NCBI RefSeq assembly: GCF_901212495.1
Contig: NZ_CAAKNY010000053.1
Span: 19-64,018 of the forward strand
Reading direction: 5' to 3'
Source: Collinsella aerofaciens
GTDB taxonomy: Bacteria > Actinomycetota > Coriobacteriia > Coriobacteriales > Coriobacteriaceae
Length of the DNA: 64,000 bases
Below are positions 17,177 through 25,911 of this stretch, one piece after another. A program made the translations under genes and the position numbers. Within the stretch, counting starts at the first letter, position 1. Every line of letters begins with the position of its first letter. The notes beneath the pieces were generated by a model. It ran no database searches. It saw nothing but the letters and a program-made list of their open reading frames with translations, and was not told where the DNA came from.

Positions 17177-17199
17177 AGGCGCCCGCGTAAGGGGCGCCT
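17177..17199 (-). terminator. Terminator after the cyclase-family gene
   Basis: On the minus strand aggcgcccc and gggcgcct pair around a short loop, and TTTTAT follows. It lies between the cyclase gene and the PanE-like gene. Confidence 0.8.
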
Positions 17200-17277
17200 G
17201 ATGGATTGTATGTCGCCGGGGCGTTTGGTGAGCGCGCGGGGCTGCTGTTATGAAAAAGAAACTATTGCGTTGTGCGC

Positions 17278-18048
17278 TTATGCCGCGGGGCAGACCGCGA
17301 AAACGCGTGCGGGATATCCGACGCCATCGCGGACCTTGGGGAAGGTGCAGAAAATGACGGCGCCCGTGGCGGGAAGCTCGTCCAGATGGTCCATGACCTC
17401 GATCTGGTAACGGTCGACCGAGAGGATGTACTGTTCGCCGGGGTAGGGGTAGGCATTCTCGCGTGTGGTCACGGTCGCGGGGTCGGTGTCTGCCGGTTCG
17501 TGGCCGATGGCGCCGATATTGCGCTCTTCTACGAGCCATTTGATGGCGTCGAGGTCCCAGCCGGGGTAGTGGGGCTGGCCGTCCTCGTCTTTGTTCTCCA
17601 GGTCGGCGAGCTTGGACCAGTCGGAGCGGAAGGCGACGAAAGCGTCCTCGGGAATACGACCGTGCTCGTCCTCCCAAGCTTTGAGGTCATCGACGGTCAG
17701 GATAAAGTCGGGGTTGGCGGCGCACTCCTCGTGCTTGTCGATTACGCAGAGCGGATGCATAAACTCGATGGGTTCGATCTCGCCAAGGGAACGGCCGTCA
17801 ACATGGAAGTGGCGCGGTGCATCGACGTGGGTGCCGTACTGCGAGGCGACCGAATACTGGAAGCAACGCATGGGCGCGAGCATATCCTCGGGCGTGCCGG
17901 GCAGGTAGTCGAAGAGCTTGGTGGACTCAAATGGCTTAAAGCCAAACCAGTGCGGGGTGTCGCACGAGAGCGTGTGGGTGAGGTCGACCCAGCGATAATC
18001 GGTGCTTTTGAGCTGGGATGCGAGGTTCCAAAGATTGAGTGCGGGCAT
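17278..18048 (-). CDS. Cyclase-family (KynB-like) metal-dependent hydrolase
   Basis: The 256-residue protein belongs to the cyclase family that includes bacterial arylformamidase. RWVDLTHTLSCDTP near the N-terminus and SQYGTHVDAPRHF carry the metal motif. The family consensus HxGTHxDxPxH has Gln in place of its first His here, which may alter metal binding. No tryptophan-degradation genes are nearby, so kynurenine synthesis is not supported. The start follows AAAGGAGTCACCC. Confidence 0.85.
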   Translation of the reverse strand: MPALNLWNLASQLKSTDYRWVDLTHTLSCDTPHWFGFKPFESTKLFDYLPGTPEDMLAPMRCFQYSVASQYGTHVDAPRHFHVDGRSLGEIEPIEFMHPLCVIDKHEECAANPDFILTVDDLKAWEDEHGRIPEDAFVAFRSDWSKLADLENKDEDGQPHYPGWDLDAIKWLVEERNIGAIGHEPADTDPATVTTRENAYPYPGEQYILSVDRYQIEVMDHLDELPATGAVIFCTFPKVRDGVGYPARVFAVCPAA

Positions 18049-18210
18049 GGGTGACTCCTTTCATCGGGCTTTTTGCTGATGTTAGAGCGGTGTCGTGACA
18101 GCTCGATTTCTGCTACGTTACGATACGTTCTCGATTGTGATTCCAATGTGTTTCGATGATGTGGCCGTTGTGTTTCGCCTCATTAGGGCTTCGAGGGGAG
18201 AGGAGGGGCA

Positions 18211-19401
18211 GTGCAATATCGCGTTGACCCCAAAAGCGGAAACCGTATCTCGGCGCTGGGGCTGGGTTGCATGAGGTTTCCCGGTGCGCCGGGACACCCC
18301 GATGCGAAGACGGCCGATGCCATCATTTCCCGTGCGGTGGAGCAAGGGATAACCTATCTGGACACGGCCTATCTCTACCCCGGTAACGAGGCTTGTGTGG
18401 GAGCTTCGCTTGAGCGCTTGGGTCTGCGCGACCAGATTTTTCTTGCGACCAAGTTGCCGCACGCTTCGTGCAAATGTGCGGAGGATTTCGACCGCTTTTT
18501 TGACGAGCAGCTGCACCGTTTGCGGACTGATCATATCGACTACTATCTCATGCACAACATCACCTCGCCCGCGCAGTGGGAGCGCGTGGCGGCGTTGGGT
18601 ATCGAGGACTGGATCGCGCGTCAAAAGGCGGCGGGGCGCATTCGGCAGATAGGTTTTTCGTACCACGGTAGTGCGGCGGACTTCTTCACGATGCTTGACG
18701 CGTATGACTGGGACTTTTGTCAGATCCAGTACAACTACGCTGGAGAGCGCTACCAAGCGGGAACGGCGGGGCTCATGGCAGCCGCCGAGCGCGGGCTCGC
18801 GGTGTTTGTGATGGAACCGCTTTTGGGTGGACGCCTGGCGGGCAAGCTGCCTCCGCGGGCCCGCGCCGTGCTCGATGGCGTATGCGATCCGTACCTGAAG
18901 ACGCCGGCTGCTTGGGGGCTTTCGTGGGTGTGGAATCATCCTCAGGTGACAATGCTGCTTTCGGGTATGACCGATACCGCGCAGGTGGATGAGAACGCGG
19001 CGTTGGCCGATCGGGCCCTGCCGGATTCGATGACGGCTGCTCAGCTCGATGCCATCGCACGCGTGCTGGCAGAGTTTGAAAAATCGAATCGCGTGCCCTG
19101 CACGGGATGTGGCTATTGCATGCCGTGTCCTAAAGGCATCAATATCCCTGGGTGTTTCGCCGCCTACAACGCAAGTTATGCGCACAGCTGGTTTACGGGT
19201 CTATCGCAGTACTTTACGGCGAGCGCCGTGCGCACAAGCGAGCCCAAGTTGGTGAGCAATTGCGTCAAATGCGGCAAATGCGCGCGGCACTGCCCACAGC
19301 ACATCGATATTCCCGGGCGCTTGGACGACGTACGCCGCCGTTTTCAGCCTGGACCCGTGACGGCGGTGCTTAAGGCCTTCGGCAAAACGCGCTCCTCGTG
19401 A
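18211..19401 (+). CDS. Aldo/keto reductase with C-terminal 4Fe-4S domain
   Basis: The 396-residue protein combines an aldo/keto reductase barrel (ALGLGCMRFPG, YLDTAYLYPGNE with the catalytic Tyr, ATKLP, YLMHNI) with a ferredoxin-like C-terminus. The latter has two Cys clusters, CTGCGYCMPCP and CVKCGKCARHCP. Such proteins are common in anaerobes and probably couple ferredoxin or another carrier to carbonyl reduction. The GTG start at 18211 is preceded by GAGGAGGGG. The gene is followed by a long palindrome and nfo. Confidence 0.93.
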   Translation: MQYRVDPKSGNRISALGLGCMRFPGAPGHPDAKTADAIISRAVEQGITYLDTAYLYPGNEACVGASLERLGLRDQIFLATKLPHASCKCAEDFDRFFDEQLHRLRTDHIDYYLMHNITSPAQWERVAALGIEDWIARQKAAGRIRQIGFSYHGSAADFFTMLDAYDWDFCQIQYNYAGERYQAGTAGLMAAAERGLAVFVMEPLLGGRLAGKLPPRARAVLDGVCDPYLKTPAAWGLSWVWNHPQVTMLLSGMTDTAQVDENAALADRALPDSMTAAQLDAIARVLAEFEKSNRVPCTGCGYCMPCPKGINIPGCFAAYNASYAHSWFTGLSQYFTASAVRTSEPKLVSNCVKCGKCARHCPQHIDIPGRLDDVRRRFQPGPVTAVLKAFGKTRSS

Positions 19402-19413
19402 CTCTTTTATAAC

Positions 19414-19476
19414 TTGCGGTGGAATAGTTCCTGTTTGCGGCAGAATAGGGCTTAAACAGGAACTATTTCACCGCAA
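19414..19476. repeat. Gapped palindrome between the reductase gene and nfo
   Basis: Arms of 23 nt at 19414-19436 and 19454-19476 differ by one G-U position around a 17 nt loop. No T run follows on the plus strand. It fills almost the whole 95 nt intergenic gap. Confidence 0.8.
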
Positions 19477-19496
19477 CTGATGAGGGGGAGCTGGAG

Positions 19497-20363
19497 ATGC
19501 TGACGATTGGGTGCCACCTTTCGACGACGAAGGGCTATCGGGCGATGGGGGAGACGGCGCTATCCATCGGCGCCAACACCTTTGCATTCTTTACGCGCAA
19601 TCCGCGCGGCGGCAAGGCGAAAGACCTTGACATGGATGATGTGGCGGCCCTGCGTGACCTTATGGCGCAAAATGATTTTGGCCCACTCGTGGCGCATGCC
19701 CCCTATACCTACAACCCCTGTTCTGCCAAAGAGCGGGCGCGCGAGTTTGCGTTGGAGGCAATGGCCGAGGACTTGCAGCGTCTGGAAGCGCTGCCCGGCA
19801 ACTACTACAACTTCCACCCCGGCGCGCATGTGGGGCAGGGGACTGATGCTGGCATTCAGATGATCGTCGACACCTTGTGCCAGGTGATGTTTGAGGGGCA
19901 GCAGACGACGGTGCTGCTCGAGACCATGGCGGGAAAGGGTACCGAGGTGGGCCGTAGCTTTGAAGAGCTGGCGCGCATTATCGAGGGTGCTGCCGCCAGG
20001 CGTCCAGAGCTATCGGACAAGCTAGGCGTGTGTCTGGACACCTGCCATGTGAGCGATGCCGGCTATGACATCATCCATGATCTGGACGGCGTACTCGACG
20101 AGTTCGACCGCGTGGTGGGTATCGACCGCTTGCATGCCGTACACATCAACGATTCGAAAAACCCCTGTGGCGCCCATAAAGATCGTCACGAGTGCATCGG
20201 CAAGGGATACCTTGGCAGCGAGGAGTTTGGCGGCGGTATGCAGGTTATGCAGAATATTGTATCGAATAACCGCTTGCGTGCACTTCCATTTATTTTGGAG
20301 ACGCCTAACGAACTTGCAGGTTATGCGATGGAAATTACACTATTAAGGTCGTTGCACCAGTAA
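19497..20363 (+). CDS. nfo: Endonuclease IV (AP endonuclease)
   Basis: Endonuclease IV cuts DNA 5' to abasic sites in base-excision repair using three zinc ions. The 288-residue product has the barrel with metal-ligand motifs [53 protein letters not shown] and ILETP. Length is normal. ATG 19497 is preceded by a GAGGGGGAG-rich site. Confidence 0.95.
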   Translation: MLTIGCHLSTTKGYRAMGETALSIGANTFAFFTRNPRGGKAKDLDMDDVAALRDLMAQNDFGPLVAHAPYTYNPCSAKERAREFALEAMAEDLQRLEALPGNYYNFHPGAHVGQGTDAGIQMIVDTLCQVMFEGQQTTVLLETMAGKGTEVGRSFEELARIIEGAAARRPELSDKLGVCLDTCHVSDAGYDIIHDLDGVLDEFDRVVGIDRLHAVHINDSKNPCGAHKDRHECIGKGYLGSEEFGGGMQVMQNIVSNNRLRALPFILETPNELAGYAMEITLLRSLHQ

Positions 20364-20424
20364 CGACTGTCACAAAGTGGAGTATTCCATGCACGTTATG
20401 CGTTTGTTTCAATCAGTTTTCTAA

Positions 20425-20455
20425 TTGCAGATTCGCACTTACGGGTGCATAATAT
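20425..20455 (+). promoter_or_regulatory. Candidate promoter of the amino-acid ABC operon
   Basis: TTGCAG at 20425-20430 and CATAAT at 20448-20453 are separated by 17 nt and lie about 55 nt before the start codon of the binding-protein gene. Confidence 0.55.
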
Positions 20456-20510
20456 CCAACAGTTTTTGCAGACCTCTGAATCAAACGAGGTCACCGGAAG
20501 GAGACTGATT

Positions 20511-21371
20511 ATGAAGCTCAAGAAGCTTGGCGCATTTGCCGCCACGGGCGCCATGGCGCTCGCCCTCGCACTGACGGGCTGCGGCTCGTCCAACGCCACC
20601 TCTGGTTCCGATGCCGGTTCCAGCAGCTCTGACAACGCGAAGGTCGAGAAGGTCGACGGCTCCAAGGAATATGCGCTCGTCAAGGACGGCACGCTGACCG
20701 TCGGCACCTCTGCCGAGTATGCGCCGTTTGAGTATAAGGATGATAACGGCGACTACCAGGGCTTTGACCTTGAGCTTATCAAGGCTATCGCTGACAAGCT
20801 GGGTCTGGATGTCGAGTACGTCAACAACGACTTCGACACGCTCGTCCCCGGCGTTGCTTCGGGCGCCAAGTATGACGTCGCCATCGCGGCCATCACGGAC
20901 ACGCCCGAGCGTGAGAAGGAAGTCGCGTTCTCCGACTCTTACTACATGGACGATCAGGCTATCGTGACCAAGGTCGATAACGCCGACATTACGGCCGATA
21001 ACTACAGTGAGAAGCTCAACAATGCTGACGCCACGATCATCGTCCAGTCCGGTTCGACCGCCGAGGCCTTTGCCCAGGAGAACTTCCCCAAGGCCAAGAT
21101 CGTCCCCTATAAGGACGCCACCGAGTGCTTCAGCGCCCTGCAGTCCGACAAGGGCGACGCCGTGGTTACCAATCGCTCCGTTGCCAGCCAGCTGACCGCC
21201 GAGCAGTTCAATACCTGCCATACGGTTAAGCAGATCAGCACCGGTGAGGAGTATGCTATCGCCATCAACCAGGGCAACACCAAGCTCAAGGGCGACATCA
21301 ACCAGGCCATCAAGGACCTGACCGACGACGGTACCGTTGACGCCCTCATGGCTAAGTACAACATCAAGTAA
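20511..21371 (+). CDS. Amino-acid ABC transporter substrate-binding lipoprotein
   Basis: The 286-residue protein is a family 3 solute-binding lipoprotein: signal with lipobox LTGC (Cys24), a Ser-rich linker, then a domain starting TLTVGTSAEYAPFEY, with LGLDVEYVNNDFDTLVP. Family 3 proteins bind polar amino acids such as glutamine, arginine or cystine; the ligand is not clear from sequence. The ATG at 20511 has GGAAGGAG upstream; the longer open frame is excluded since it would precede the signal peptide. It is the first gene of a three-gene importer. Confidence 0.94.
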   Translation: MKLKKLGAFAATGAMALALALTGCGSSNATSGSDAGSSSSDNAKVEKVDGSKEYALVKDGTLTVGTSAEYAPFEYKDDNGDYQGFDLELIKAIADKLGLDVEYVNNDFDTLVPGVASGAKYDVAIAAITDTPEREKEVAFSDSYYMDDQAIVTKVDNADITADNYSEKLNNADATIIVQSGSTAEAFAQENFPKAKIVPYKDATECFSALQSDKGDAVVTNRSVASQLTAEQFNTCHTVKQISTGEEYAIAINQGNTKLKGDINQAIKDLTDDGTVDALMAKYNIK

Positions 21372-21392
21372 AATAGTCACTTGATTGCGCGC

Positions 21393-21425
21393 GGGCCCTT
21401 TCCGTTTTGGCGGAGAGGGCCTTTG
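21393..21425 (+). terminator. Intra-operon attenuating hairpin
   Basis: ggccctttccg pairs with cggagagggcc (one mismatch) around ttttgg just after the binding-protein gene, followed by a weak T run. It probably sets a higher level of binding protein than of permease. Confidence 0.65.
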
Positions 21426-21487
21426 CGGTTCTTGAATGGGCACGATACCGCCCCGTTATGTCGGCAACTTAAACGTTAGGAGCCACC

Positions 21488-22849
21488 TTGTCTCGATTGA
21501 ACCAAGGAGCTATGGGCCAGAGCTATCCACTGCCCTCGATGCTCCAAAAGCTGGCCTGTGCCCTGGCTGTGGCGCTCGCCCTGGTATGCGCGGGGGCCTG
21601 CGTGCCCTCGACTGCTCAGGCGCTTGAGACCGCAAAGATCACCGCCCGACCCAATACCGGTTCGGGCAGCGACGTGGTCGGTGGCACCGAGACCCGCATC
21701 ACCTGGGAGGTCCAGGCCGATGCCGATGAGGAACTGAGCGGCCTTTCGCTGACGTTTGCCGATGGTACGACCTTTGGTGCGGACGGCACGCGTCTGACGA
21801 TGCTCTCGGGCGATGACCTTATGGACCGTACGCCCATGAAGCCTACGTGCAAGGTCGACGGCCAGACGCTCAAGATCGATTTTGGCGAGACGGCGCCCGC
21901 CGGCGGCTATTTCCGCGTCGAGGTCTACGGCGTGACCTTCCCCGTCGAGGGTGGCGACGAGGCCTTTAGCGGCACCTGCACTTTGGCCGATGGTTCGATC
22001 AAGAAGATCTCCAAGATTCCGTCGGTGGAGATCAAGGGCGTGACGGCATTCGATAGCTTCCTGGCCGACCTTAAGGGGCAGCCGTGGGTCAAGGCATGGA
22101 ATTCCAACATGTTCCTTCGCCTGTTCCTGAACCCGGTCATTTTGGTCCAGAGCCTGCCGATCGTCTTCAAAGGCTTCCTCATGTCGCTCTCGATCGTGCT
22201 CGTGGCGTTTCCGCTGGCAATTCCCTTTGGCTTTGCCTTGTCGCTCATGCGCATCTCCAAGTCGCGCATCCTGCGTTGCCTTGCCGGCATCTATGTGAAT
22301 ATCATCCGTGGTACGCCGGCGTTCCTGCAGATCTACATCGCGTTTTTTGGCCTGCCGCTGGCCGGCGTCAAGGTTGACGACTATGTGCTGGGCGTCATCG
22401 TCATGGCCATGAACTCGTCCGCCTACCTGTGCGAGATCTTCCGCGCCGGTATTCAGTCGATCCCCAAGGGCCAGAACGAGGCCGCGCGCTCGCTGGGCAT
22501 GAACGCCTTCCAGACACTGCTCTACGTTATGATTCCGCAGACGTTCCGCAATGTTTTGCCTACATTGACCAGTGAGTTCATCCTGCTTTACAAGGATACG
22601 TCGCTGCTTGCGGCCGTGGGCGTGGTCGAGATCGTCATGAACGCCCGCACCATCGTGGCCACGACGGGGTCCATCACGCCGTATGTGGTTGCCGCCCTGT
22701 TCTACCTGGTCATCACCCTGCCGCTTGCTCGCTTGGTGAGCGGTCTTGAGGCGAGGCTGTTGGGTACGGCCGAAACCAAGAAGAAGCATCCCGCCAAGAG
22801 CGCCGGACAGGTCGTCGCGACGCCCGCCGATCACATCGCCGGTCTGTAA
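21488..22849 (+). CDS. Amino-acid ABC permease with N-terminal extracytoplasmic domain
   Basis: The C-terminal ~250 residues are a HisM/GlnP-type permease: several membrane helices and the EAA-like loop [19 protein letters not shown]. The first ~190 residues are unusual. They begin with a signal-like helix ([16 protein letters not shown]) and continue as a soluble, beta-rich segment with threonine and glycine before the transporter starts. Typical permeases of this class have ~220 residues, so this is a fusion with an external domain of unknown role. The TTG start at 21488 follows AGGAG; ATG 21512 is an alternative with a site that is too close. Confidence 0.88.
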   Translation: MSRLNQGAMGQSYPLPSMLQKLACALAVALALVCAGACVPSTAQALETAKITARPNTGSGSDVVGGTETRITWEVQADADEELSGLSLTFADGTTFGADGTRLTMLSGDDLMDRTPMKPTCKVDGQTLKIDFGETAPAGGYFRVEVYGVTFPVEGGDEAFSGTCTLADGSIKKISKIPSVEIKGVTAFDSFLADLKGQPWVKAWNSNMFLRLFLNPVILVQSLPIVFKGFLMSLSIVLVAFPLAIPFGFALSLMRISKSRILRCLAGIYVNIIRGTPAFLQIYIAFFGLPLAGVKVDDYVLGVIVMAMNSSAYLCEIFRAGIQSIPKGQNEAARSLGMNAFQTLLYVMIPQTFRNVLPTLTSEFILLYKDTSLLAAVGVVEIVMNARTIVATTGSITPYVVAALFYLVITLPLARLVSGLEARLLGTAETKKKHPAKSAGQVVATPADHIAGL

Positions 22850-22861
22850 GGAGGTCCTATC

Positions 22862-23614
22862 ATGAGCGAAACCAATAACTCGAACGAGGTCGTCGTCAGC
22901 ATCAAGAACCTCCAGAAGGCCTTTGGCGATAACGTGGTCCTGCGCGATATCGATTTGGATGTGCACAAGGGCGAGGTCGTCGTAGTCCTAGGCCCTTCGG
23001 GTTCGGGCAAGTCGACGATGCTTCGCTGCATCAATCGTCTGGAGCATCCCACGAGCGGCTCGATTGTCGTTGAGGGCGTGGACGTGTGCGCCAAGGGCGT
23101 CGACCTTAACAAGGTGCGTACGCATCTGGGTATGGTGTTCCAGCAGTTCAATTTGTTCCCGCACCTGTCAGTCAAAAAGAACGTCATGCTCGCGCAGCAA
23201 AAGGTACTCAAGCGCAGCAAGGAAGAAGCCGAGAAGATTGCCGTCGAGGAGCTGACCAAGGTCGGTCTTGCCGAGCGTATCGACTTTATGCCGAGCCAGC
23301 TCTCGGGCGGCCAGCAGCAGCGCGTTGCCATCGCCCGCGCCCTGTCGATGAACCCTCACGTCATGCTCTTTGACGAGGCCACGTCGGCGCTCGATCCCGA
23401 GCTGGTTCGCGACGTTCTGGGTGTCATGCGCGACCTGGCACGCGACGGCATGACCATGATCGTCGTGACGCACGAGATGGGCTTTGCCCGCGACGTCGCC
23501 GACCGCGTCGTCTTTATGGACGGTGGCGTTATCGTGGAAGAGGGTACGCCGAGCGAGGTCTTCGACCACCCCAAGAGCGAGCGCACCAAGGCGTTCTTGG
23601 GCAATATCTCGTAG
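22862..23614 (+). CDS. Amino-acid ABC transporter ATP-binding protein
   Basis: The 250-residue ATPase has Walker [10 protein letters not shown] at residues 44-52, Q-loop [11 protein letters not shown], signature LSGGQQQR, Walker B HVMLFDEA and the switch His in [16 protein letters not shown]. It is of the GlnQ/HisP type and energises the permease immediately upstream. The start follows AAGGAGGTCC, 12 nt after the permease stop. A strong terminator ends the operon. Confidence 0.95.
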   Translation: MSETNNSNEVVVSIKNLQKAFGDNVVLRDIDLDVHKGEVVVVLGPSGSGKSTMLRCINRLEHPTSGSIVVEGVDVCAKGVDLNKVRTHLGMVFQQFNLFPHLSVKKNVMLAQQKVLKRSKEEAEKIAVEELTKVGLAERIDFMPSQLSGGQQQRVAIARALSMNPHVMLFDEATSALDPELVRDVLGVMRDLARDGMTMIVVTHEMGFARDVADRVVFMDGGVIVEEGTPSEVFDHPKSERTKAFLGNIS

Positions 23615-23639
23615 CCGCTTTATATGACTGACATAACAG

Positions 23640-23675
23640 AAAACGGGAGCTGGATGTGATCCGGCTCCCGTTTTT
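23640..23675 (+). terminator. Terminator of the amino-acid ABC operon
   Basis: aaaacgggagc pairs with gctcccgtttt, and a T run follows. The gene to the right is on the opposite strand, so it may terminate both. Confidence 0.88.
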
Positions 23676-23731
23676 GTTGGGACGCGAATGTGTTTTGGTG
23701 CAGAGCGCGTTACGGGCGGAGCTCATTGCCG

Positions 23732-24151
23732 CTAGGCGAGCTCGGCTCCAAGGGCGCGGCAGGCCGCCTCGCCCTCGTCGTCGGGCGCGTCGTAGCAGAT
23801 GGTGGAGTCCACGACGTTGACGCCGGCGTCGTCGGCGTCGGCCTTCCAATTGTCCATCCACTCGCCCTCGGCCCACGAATAGGAGCCAAAGAGGACGACC
23901 TTCTTGTCGCCGAGAGTCTCCTTGACCTCGTCCCACATCGGCTGGAACTCATCGTACTCGAGTTCCTCGGAGCCCATGGCGGGGCAGCCGAAGGCGAAGG
24001 CGTCGTAGTCGGCGGCCCTGTCGGCAGAGAAGTCGGCGCAGGGGATGACCTCAGTCTCGGCACCCGCGGACGTGGCGCCTTCGGCGACGAGGTCCGCCAT
24101 GGCCTCGGTATTGCCCGTGCCGCTCCAATAGACGACGGCGATCTTGCTCAT
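23732..24151 (-). CDS. Flavodoxin
   Basis: Flavodoxin is a small FMN electron carrier that replaces ferredoxin under iron limitation. The 139-residue protein has the phosphate-binding loop SGTGNTEAM at residues 10-18, FGCPAMGSEELE and FGSYSWAEGEW for the flavin ring. Length is typical of short-chain flavodoxins. The start follows AAAGGACAC. It lies downstream of a DUF3793 gene on the same strand and is probably cotranscribed with it. Confidence 0.95.
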   Translation of the reverse strand: MSKIAVVYWSGTGNTEAMADLVAEGATSAGAETEVIPCADFSADRAADYDAFAFGCPAMGSEELEYDEFQPMWDEVKETLGDKKVVLFGSYSWAEGEWMDNWKADADDAGVNVVDSTICYDAPDDEGEAACRALGAELA

Positions 24152-24196
24152 GTTGTGTCCTTTCGGTCGTGCGGCGCTGGCCGCGGCTTGTACGTT

Positions 24197-24901
24197 CTAT
24201 CGGGTTGCCTGGGCAAGTTGCGCCAGGCTGCAGCCCTGCTGATAGATAAAAGTGAAGTATTGGGTGCAGGCACGGTAGGCATCAAACGTCACAAGCGCCT
24301 GCTCGACATTCGCGTAGACCTTCCAAGCCCCAAAGACCTTGTAGTTCTCGCCGCGCTGGACGATAAACTCGTGCACGTCGTCGTAGGGGTATCCCAGGAA
24401 GTAACCTATTTCGTGCGGAAACTCGCAGGCGCAGTCTTCGCTGCAGCGAGCTTGCTGGGGCAGTGCGCATCGAGTCTGGCTGCAGGCGCATTCCGCGACG
24501 TTATTGCTCGCGAGCGTGATGCGTGATGCCAAATGCACAAGGCATGTCGAAAGGTCTCTCGTGTCGTAGCCTTCCGAGGCGAGCGCTGTTTGGGCGCGAG
24601 GGTCTGCGAAATAGGTGGTGAGGCTTTTGGCTCGGTACACGTACACGAGTGCTCCACAGGGCCGCCAGACCAGAACACTCAGGTGGATGCCGAGCGGGTC
24701 AAGCTCGCGATTGCACTGGGCGATAACGTTGAGCAGGTGTGCTCGGCGTTCTGCGATGGTTTCGGTCGCGGTCGAGCCGTCCCCGTGGGCGTAGGCGCCT
24801 GGATAGGTAAAGAGCGATGCCGGCTTGATGCCCGCGAGCGTGGGAGAGCAGTTGCGCACGACTGCTGCCTGAAACGTTGGGATGTCTATGGTTCGAGTCA
24901 C
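24197..24901 (-). CDS. DUF3793 family protein
   Basis: The 234-residue protein matches the DUF3793 pattern as I know it: CSPTLAGIKPASLF near the N-terminus, FPHEIGYFLGYPYDDV in the middle, then GAWKVYANVEQA and a C-terminal YQQGCSLAQL. A Cys-rich stretch (CACSQTRCALPQQARCSEDC) precedes the central motif and could bind metal. The function is unknown, but such genes often neighbour flavodoxins, as here. The GTG start at 24901 follows AAGGAGCGCC. Confidence 0.82.
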   Translation of the reverse strand: MTRTIDIPTFQAAVVRNCSPTLAGIKPASLFTYPGAYAHGDGSTATETIAERRAHLLNVIAQCNRELDPLGIHLSVLVWRPCGALVYVYRAKSLTTYFADPRAQTALASEGYDTRDLSTCLVHLASRITLASNNVAECACSQTRCALPQQARCSEDCACEFPHEIGYFLGYPYDDVHEFIVQRGENYKVFGAWKVYANVEQALVTFDAYRACTQYFTFIYQQGCSLAQLAQATR

Positions 24902-25029
24902 GGCGCTCCTTACGGATCTAAACTGTTAGCCTAGGAAAACTTATACACAAAAGTAAGCCATGGTCAACAAAAAAGTTTGAAGAGGGAAACTAATTGATCG
25001 AACGGACATGATTTTGGGTTAAGATGGGG

Positions 25030-25046
25030 ACACCCCATGGGGGTAT
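25030..25046 (+). promoter_or_regulatory. CsoR-like metal-responsive operator
   Basis: acaccccatgggggtat is a G/C-tract dyad (ACCCC and GGGGT around AT) like those bound by CsoR-family copper repressors. It lies 30 nt before the gene for a heavy-metal-associated domain protein. No csoR gene is in the window. A MerR-type activator site is the alternative. Confidence 0.55.
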
Positions 25047-25075
25047 CTAGATAGGGCTACTTGAAAGGGGAACGC

Positions 25076-25459
25076 ATGAGTGACTTGCTCAACCCTGCGA
25101 ATCTCATCGTGCTGGCCGTCATTGCCGTCGGCATGTTTTTTGGACTGCGTCGCATTGCCGCTTCGACACACGGGAAGAGTTGTTGCAGCGATGGTGCGAG
25201 CGGCAAGAAGGCCAAAAAGGTTGTTGTGACGGATACCGATGCGTCGCACTATCCCTATAGCGATGAGCTGCTCATCGGCGGCATGAGTTGCGACGGCTGC
25301 GCTCAGAACGTGGCCAATGCCCTCAATGCCCTGGATGGCATTTGGGCCACGGTGACGTATGCGGACCACACGGCGCGCATCCATTCTAAAAACCCGATCG
25401 ACCGCGAGGTACTCGAGGCGGCCGTGAGGGATGCGGGCTACTACGTCATGACACTGTAA
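25076..25459 (+). CDS. Membrane-anchored HMA (heavy-metal-associated) domain protein
   Basis: The 127-residue protein has one N-terminal membrane helix (residues ~8-25), a short linker with a CC pair (GKSCCSDG), and a C-terminal HMA domain with the metal motif GMSCDGCAQN. HMA domains carry Cu(I) or similar soft metals between transporters and chaperones. No P-type ATPase is adjacent. The start at 25076 follows AAAGGGG; a TTG 15 nt upstream is less likely. A CsoR-like dyad sits in front. Confidence 0.87.
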   Translation: MSDLLNPANLIVLAVIAVGMFFGLRRIAASTHGKSCCSDGASGKKAKKVVVTDTDASHYPYSDELLIGGMSCDGCAQNVANALNALDGIWATVTYADHTARIHSKNPIDREVLEAAVRDAGYYVMTL

Positions 25460-25485
25460 GCGCCGCCTTGGATGTATTTTCTTGT

Positions 25486-25911
25486 CTAGGCACGTCCGCG
25501 CAGTTCGATATCTTGAATGTCATCGAAATCGATGACGATGTCTTTGAGCTTGAGGAACTTGAAGGCGGGGAGTACCTCGTCGAGGATGCCGGTGCGGGAG
25601 CGATAGCCGTACGTATCGTAATAGGTGACGCGGACCAGGTCGCCACGTTTGAGGCCCTCGAGCTTATGCGAAAGCTCGAGGGCTTTCTCTTCCGTTAGCT
25701 CACATTTTGGTTCGACGGCGATCTCTTGCTTGCGCACGAGCTCGTAGTATCCCGTGAGGGCGGCAAAGGGCATAAACTGTGCGGCGCGGTTGGCGCGCAC
25801 GGCACCGTTGGCGGTGAGTCTGGGGTCGGCGGATCGACGTCTTCCCTCGGGGTCCGCTAGACGTTCAAAAGGCGTCGGTGGCCGCATCGGCCGTTGTTGG
25901 GACTTAGGCAC
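25486..25911 (-). CDS. YolD-like protein
   Basis: The 141-residue protein resembles the YolD family: RANRAAQFMPFAALTGYYELV near the middle and a C-terminal part with KFLKLKDIVIDFDDIQDIEL. YolD-like genes are typically paired with Y-family translesion polymerases, and this one overlaps the polymerase gene by 8 nt. It is thus probably an SOS-induced partner of that polymerase. Its biochemical role is not known. Confidence 0.85.
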   Translation of the reverse strand: MPKSQQRPMRPPTPFERLADPEGRRRSADPRLTANGAVRANRAAQFMPFAALTGYYELVRKQEIAVEPKCELTEEKALELSHKLEGLKRGDLVRVTYYDTYGYRSRTGILDEVLPAFKFLKLKDIVIDFDDIQDIELRGRA

